Source: Chloroflexota bacterium
GTDB taxonomy: Bacteria; Chloroflexota; Anaerolineae; Thermoflexales; Thermoflexaceae
Assembly: GCA_030550075.1 (NCBI GenBank)
Contig: JAUQQB010000136.1
Span: 1-7,345, forward strand
Direction: 5' to 3'
Length of the DNA stretch: 7,345 bases
The position numbers and the translations under genes are program-made. The number at the start of each line of letters is the position of its first letter. Positions within the stretch are counted from its first letter, which is position 1. The notes under the pieces were generated by a model. That model ran no database searches. It was not told where the DNA came from and saw only the letters and a list, made by a program, of their open reading frames with translations. Of this stretch, positions 5,309 to 7,345 are shown piece by piece.

Positions 5309-5401
5309 GTAGGAGTGGCGTAGCTGACCTTCCTCCCCAGATTTGGAAGGCAAGATTCCCTGACCCTCATGGGTCCAGAGGTCAATAGCGTAATTCCTAG
5401 A
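5309..5401. mobile_element. MITE-like inverted-repeat element, copy 2 (upstream of the SIMPL lipoprotein gene)
   Basis: The left end GTAGGAGTGGCGTAGCT (5309-5325) matches the left end of the element at 3426 at 14 of 17 positions, and both are preceded by AA. The right end AATAGCGTAATTCCTAG (5385-5401) resembles the right end of that copy in the same order and orientation. The two arms pair with each other only imperfectly, so this copy is more decayed. The interior holds a small hairpin, CCTTCC (5328-5333) with GGAAGG (5345-5350). The element stops 5 bases before the Shine-Dalgarno of the next gene. Confidence 0.42.
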
Positions 5402-5417
5402 TTCCCAGGAGGCAACT

Positions 5418-6188
5418 ATGAAAGGCTTACATCGGCTTTTTGCGCTGGGAGGGATCATGGGGTTGTTGCTGATCAGCGCGTGCCGCCCGGCTTCTACGCC
5501 TTCCGGCGCGGGAGCTCTTATGCCGCCGGATGCTCGTGCCGCCGCCCTCACGGCCTCAGAAGGGGTTTCCACCGGGCTCACGGTGATCGGCGTCGGAACG
5601 GTGCGGGCGCGGCCGGATCAGGCGGTGGTGACGCTGGGGGTGGAAACCGAGGGTGAGGCCCTGGCCACCGCCCTGAGCGAGAACAACCGCCGCGCGTCGG
5701 CGGTGCTGGCCGCGTTGAAAGAACAGGGGGTCGCCGAGACAGACATCCAGACGGCTTCCTTCCAGATCCAGATTGAGGAACCTCGTGATCCGCAGACGGG
5801 CCAACGGATCGGCCCACCGGTCTATCACGTGCTCCACGTGTATACAGTGATCTTTCGGGATCTGGATCGCGTGGGGGAGGGCGTGGACGCTGCCGTCGCC
5901 GCTGGAGCCAACCGGGTCGATGCCATCGCCTTTCGGATCGGGAGTCCGGATCGCTTGGCGGCAGAGGCACGACGGCTGGCGGCGGAGGACGCGAAGGCGC
6001 GAGCGCAGACCTTGGCTAGCGCCCTGGGGGCACAGCTGGGTCGGATCGTGAGCGTCACGGAAACCACCCTTCCGCAGCCCGTCCCGATGGCCCGCGCTGC
6101 TGCCTTTGCGGAGGCAGCTGCTGTCCCGGTGGCTGCCGGGGAACTGGAGATCACGGCTCAGATCCAGGTGACATGGGAGCTGCGCTAA
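5418..6188 (+). CDS. SIMPL-domain (DUF541) lipoprotein
   Basis: The 256-residue protein begins with a lipoprotein signal: basic residues, a hydrophobic stretch (7-19), and the lipobox ISAC with Cys22 as the lipidated residue. It should be anchored on the outer face of the cytoplasmic membrane. A short low-complexity linker (about 23-50) leads to a full SIMPL domain (about 53-255). This starts with GLTVIGVGTVRARPDQAVV and carries the family's DIQT-type motif (DIQTASFQI, 114-122) and the usual C-terminal strand EITAQIQVTWEL. SIMPL/DUF541 proteins (E. coli YggE, eukaryotic SIMPL) form periplasmic or extracytoplasmic assemblies. Their roles in stress tolerance are poorly defined, so no precise function is claimed. 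AGGAGG (5407-5412), 5 bases before the ATG, fixes the start. It lies 243 bases after murJ on the same strand, and the hairpin at 5238 makes cotranscription uncertain. Confidence 0.92.
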   Translation: MKGLHRLFALGGIMGLLLISACRPASTPSGAGALMPPDARAAALTASEGVSTGLTVIGVGTVRARPDQAVVTLGVETEGEALATALSENNRRASAVLAALKEQGVAETDIQTASFQIQIEEPRDPQTGQRIGPPVYHVLHVYTVIFRDLDRVGEGVDAAVAAGANRVDAIAFRIGSPDRLAAEARRLAAEDAKARAQTLASALGAQLGRIVSVTETTLPQPVPMARAAAFAEAAAVPVAAGELEITAQIQVTWELR

Positions 6189-6208
6189 CGCCACGGCTGG
6201 CGGGGCAT

Positions 6209-6270
6209 GTCGGAGGGGAAAGCCCCTGGCTCCTATCGGTTTTCAGGGAAAGGGGCATCTCCCCTCCGAT
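6209..6270. terminator. Long hairpin after the SIMPL lipoprotein gene, possible terminator
   Basis: TCGGAGGGGA (6210-6219) is exactly complementary to TCCCCTCCGA (6260-6269), with an extra G-T pair outside. After a small internal loop, GCCCCT (6222-6227) pairs with AGGGGC (6251-6256). It starts 20 bases after the lipoprotein stop. The loop is large (23 bases) and no T-tract follows, so it may be a dispersed palindrome or a 3'-end stabiliser rather than an intrinsic terminator. Confidence 0.45.
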
Positions 6271-6333
6271 TCCGGGGATGATGGCTCTGAGATCGAGCTC
6301 TCTTTCGGGGTGTCGTCGGTCCTTCCATCGGTA

Positions 6334-6359
6334 GGGGTGAAAAATTTTTCGCTCATCCC
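6334..6359. repeat. A5T5 palindrome within a hairpin
   Basis: GAAAAATTTTTC (6339-6350) is a perfect 12-bp palindrome and a sharp AT island in GC-rich surroundings. It is overlapped by a 7-bp stem, GGGGTGA (6334-6340) with TCATCCC (6353-6359), and by TTTCGC (6347-6352) with GCGAAA (6361-6366). It lies between convergent genes, so a promoter is not expected. A bent-DNA or protein-binding site, or a terminator, are options the sequence does not resolve. Confidence 0.35.
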
Positions 6360-6603
6360 GGCGAAACATTCCGGGTCCTGTGGGTTTTAGAGGGAAGGGA
6401 TGCCCCCCGGATTCCAGGGAGGACGGCCTTGGAACCGAGACCTATCGATCCGGTCGTCCGGAAGGAAGAAGCCTGGATGGATAACTTGCTTCACCTCAAA
6501 GCCGGCATGAGCGAAGCCCTTTCCTTTCCGCGGCCCAAAGGGTCCTGGAGGGATAGGATCCTTAAACGGGCGGGCGATCAAACGAGAGTGAGGGGCGGAG
6601 CCT

Positions 6604-7059
6604 TTACGAGGAAGCCTCTGACAGGAGGCGGCGCACGATTTCCTGGACCTCCCGACCATCCGCCCGGCCGCGGATCCTGGGCATCAATCGCTTCATCACC
6701 TCGCCCAGCTGGGCCGGAGAAGTGGCGCCGATCTCCGCAATCACCTCCCGCGCCATCACCTCAATTTCCTCCCGGGTCAGCGGCTGTGGGAGGTAAGCGA
6801 GCAGGACCTCCAGTTCCGCCCGCTCCGATGCGAGCCGATCCGGCCGATTCGCCTTTTCCAGCTCCTCCAGTGCCTCGCGACGCCGCTTGACCTCATTCTG
6901 AAGCACCCGCAAGATCTCATCCTCGCTCAGCGGACGGGCGGCTTCCACCTCCGCCATGCGAATCGCCAACAACGCCATCCGGATGGCCGTCTTGCGGGGC
7001 TCATCCCCTGCGCGCATCGCTGCCTTCAGATCCTCTTGAAGCCGCTCCTTCAAACTCAT
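6604..7059 (-). CDS. yqeY: YqeY family protein (GatB/YqeY domain)
   Basis: The 151-residue protein is the usual YqeY length and covers the whole domain. The N-terminal helical part carries LKERLQEDLKAAMRAGD (3-19) and a charged segment NEVKRRREALEELEKANR (55-72). This is followed by the YLP motif (89-91) and the C-terminal signature LGEVMKRLMPRIRGRADG (118-135). The domain resembles the C-terminal tail of GatB, the tRNA-dependent amidotransferase subunit, which suggests RNA or tRNA contact, but the physiological role of free-standing YqeY is not established. It is probably cytosolic. The start is supported by AGGAGG on the minus strand (7071-7066), 6 bases before the ATG. Its usual partner in many genomes, rpsU, is not visible in the window. 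It is convergent with the SIMPL lipoprotein gene. Confidence 0.93.
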   Translation of the reverse strand: MSLKERLQEDLKAAMRAGDEPRKTAIRMALLAIRMAEVEAARPLSEDEILRVLQNEVKRRREALEELEKANRPDRLASERAELEVLLAYLPQPLTREEIEVMAREVIAEIGATSPAQLGEVMKRLMPRIRGRADGREVQEIVRRLLSEASS

Positions 7060-7113
7060 CGATTTCCTCCTCCTCTAGGATGCTTCACCCGCGCTTGGCT
7101 CAATGGAGGGGCT

Positions 7114-7138
7114 GGCCGGTCATCGGCGACGGCCTTTT
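7114..7138 (+). terminator. Hairpin followed by T4, weak terminator candidate
   Basis: GGCC (7114-7117) and GTC (7119-7121), with one bulged G, pair with GAC (7128-7130) and GGCC (7131-7134). TTTT follows at 7135-7138. No plus-strand gene precedes it, so if real it would lie in the leader of yqeY on the opposite strand and act there only as structure. Low confidence. Confidence 0.25.
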
Positions 7139-7167
7139 CCACCTTAGGAGCTAAGCAGAGCATGAAA

Positions 7168-7207
7168 GATAATAGGCATGGATCGTTGAAGCACCATGCC
7201 CATTATC
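7168..7207. repeat. Inverted repeat overlapping the yqeY promoter, operator- or attenuator-like
   Basis: GATAATAGGCATGG (7168-7181) and CCATGCCCATTATC (7194-7207) are complementary at 13 of 14 positions around a 12-base loop. Outside the arms, pairing can continue after a bulged G (GAAA with TTTTC). One arm contains the predicted -10 box of the minus-strand promoter, so the repeat spans the -10 to about +27 region of that transcript. This is a common arrangement for a repressor operator or a leader hairpin. Confidence 0.5.
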
Positions 7208-7230
7208 GTTTTCTTAAGAGCTTCGGGCAA
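7202..7230 (-). promoter_or_regulatory. Predicted promoter of yqeY
   Basis: On the minus strand, TTGCCC (7230-7225) precedes GATAAT (7207-7202) with exactly 17 bases between. The start site would be near 7195, giving a leader of about 135 bases that contains the rest of the large inverted repeat. Confidence 0.5.
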
Positions 7231-7243
7231 CTTCACAATTAAA

Positions 7244-7256
7244 AGTTACCGTAACT
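7244..7256. promoter_or_regulatory. 13-bp dyad upstream of the yqeY promoter, possible regulator site
   Basis: AGTTAC (7244-7249) and GTAACT (7251-7256) are perfect inverted halves around a single C. The site is centred about 22 bases upstream of the predicted -35 box of yqeY, a typical activator position. No regulator gene is nearby and the site has no family assignment. Confidence 0.35.
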
Positions 7257-7326
7257 ATTCAGCCGTTCTACCGCAGTGTCTATACGGATCTAGGCGGTTT
7301 CCTCCTGGGGGCTTTTGGGGCCGAGC

Positions 7327-7345
7327 CGCGCGCCGAAGGCGCGCG
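7327..7345. terminator. Perfect GC hairpin at the window end
   Basis: CGCGCGCC (7327-7334) and GGCGCGCG (7338-7345) are exact complements around GAA. The right arm reaches the window edge, so the true stem may be longer. It is likely a terminator or gene-end hairpin of a neighbouring gene outside the window. No T-tract is visible on either side within the window. Confidence 0.4.

Larger units (their letters stand above)
6189..6603. other. 415-bp gap between convergent genes, no protein gene seen
   Basis: This gap separates the stops of the SIMPL lipoprotein gene and yqeY. Open frames through it give low-complexity, unrecognisable products and are not credible. It holds a long hairpin (6209-6270), an A5T5 palindrome (6339-6350) and a small hairpin CCCGG (6357-6361) with CCGGG (6371-6375), followed shortly by GGGTTTT. 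A weaker pairing GGACG (6421-6425) with CGTCC (6455-6459) is also present. From about 6460 to 6603 I see nothing further that can be supported. Confidence 0.6.

Noticed and set aside
6429..6890. Plus-strand open frame of 153 codons across the end of yqeY
   Set aside because: Pro/Arg/Ser-rich shadow of the minus-strand yqeY frame, with no similarity to known families.
7090..7140. tRNA-like D-arm sequence (TTGGCTCAATGG)
   Set aside because: There is no acceptor stem pairing, anticodon arm or GGTTCGA-type T-loop around it.
7290..7310. Minus-strand ribosome binding site AGGAGGAAA for another gene
   Set aside because: No ATG, GTG or TTG at suitable distance opens a credible frame; the sequence soon reaches stop codons.
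1..7345. CRISPR array, phage or plasmid functions
   Set aside because: No regularly spaced direct repeats, integrase, transposase, replication or toxin-antitoxin genes are visible; apart from the small repeat elements the gene content is chromosomal.

Overview
The window is GC-rich chromosomal DNA with five protein genes. The gene content, the coding style (Arg-, Pro- and Ala-rich proteins, long GC-rich hairpins between genes) and above all a branched-chain polyamine synthase suggest a thermophilic bacterium, most plausibly a member of the Chloroflexota. This is an inference from protein character; no 16S rRNA or other marker is present.

Layout. Positions 1-646 hold no protein gene. They contain a perfect GC hairpin (1-26), a strong G-quadruplex motif (23-49), a hairpin (146-179), an AT-rich stretch with two perfect TATAAT boxes (195-257), a region able to fold into stacked hairpins (266-405), and a long composite hairpin (477-567) just before an excellent ribosome binding site. 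Next is the main gene of interest (647-2170, +). It is a natural fusion of N4-bis(aminopropyl)spermidine synthase (BpsA, DUF43 family) with a complete pyruvoyl-type S-adenosylmethionine decarboxylase (SpeD). One half makes decarboxylated AdoMet and the other consumes it, so a single polypeptide combines donor synthesis with branched polyamine synthesis. A GC hairpin separates it from a convergent minus-strand gene (2231-3154). That gene encodes a soluble histidine-kinase-like protein whose phosphoacceptor His is Ala and whose ATP-binding motifs are eroded, so it is a probable pseudokinase.

Divergent from the pseudokinase is murJ (start 3579, +), a lipid II flippase family protein. It is followed by a SIMPL-domain (DUF541) lipoprotein (5418-6188, +). 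Both murJ and the lipoprotein gene are preceded by a short inverted-repeat element, and the two elements look like diverged copies of one MITE-like family (3426-3538 and 5309-5401). A 415-bp gap with hairpins and an A5T5 palindrome (6189-6603) leads to the convergent minus-strand yqeY (6604-7059). Its upstream region carries a good promoter overlapping a large inverted repeat, plus a 13-bp dyad.

The genes do not form one operon. murJ and the lipoprotein share orientation but are 243 bp apart with a possible terminator between them. The common theme is limited: cell-envelope genes (murJ, lipoprotein) sit beside a polyamine enzyme and a degenerate signalling protein. The observations most worth following up are the BpsA-SpeD fusion with its structured leader, the pseudokinase, and the paired repeat elements.
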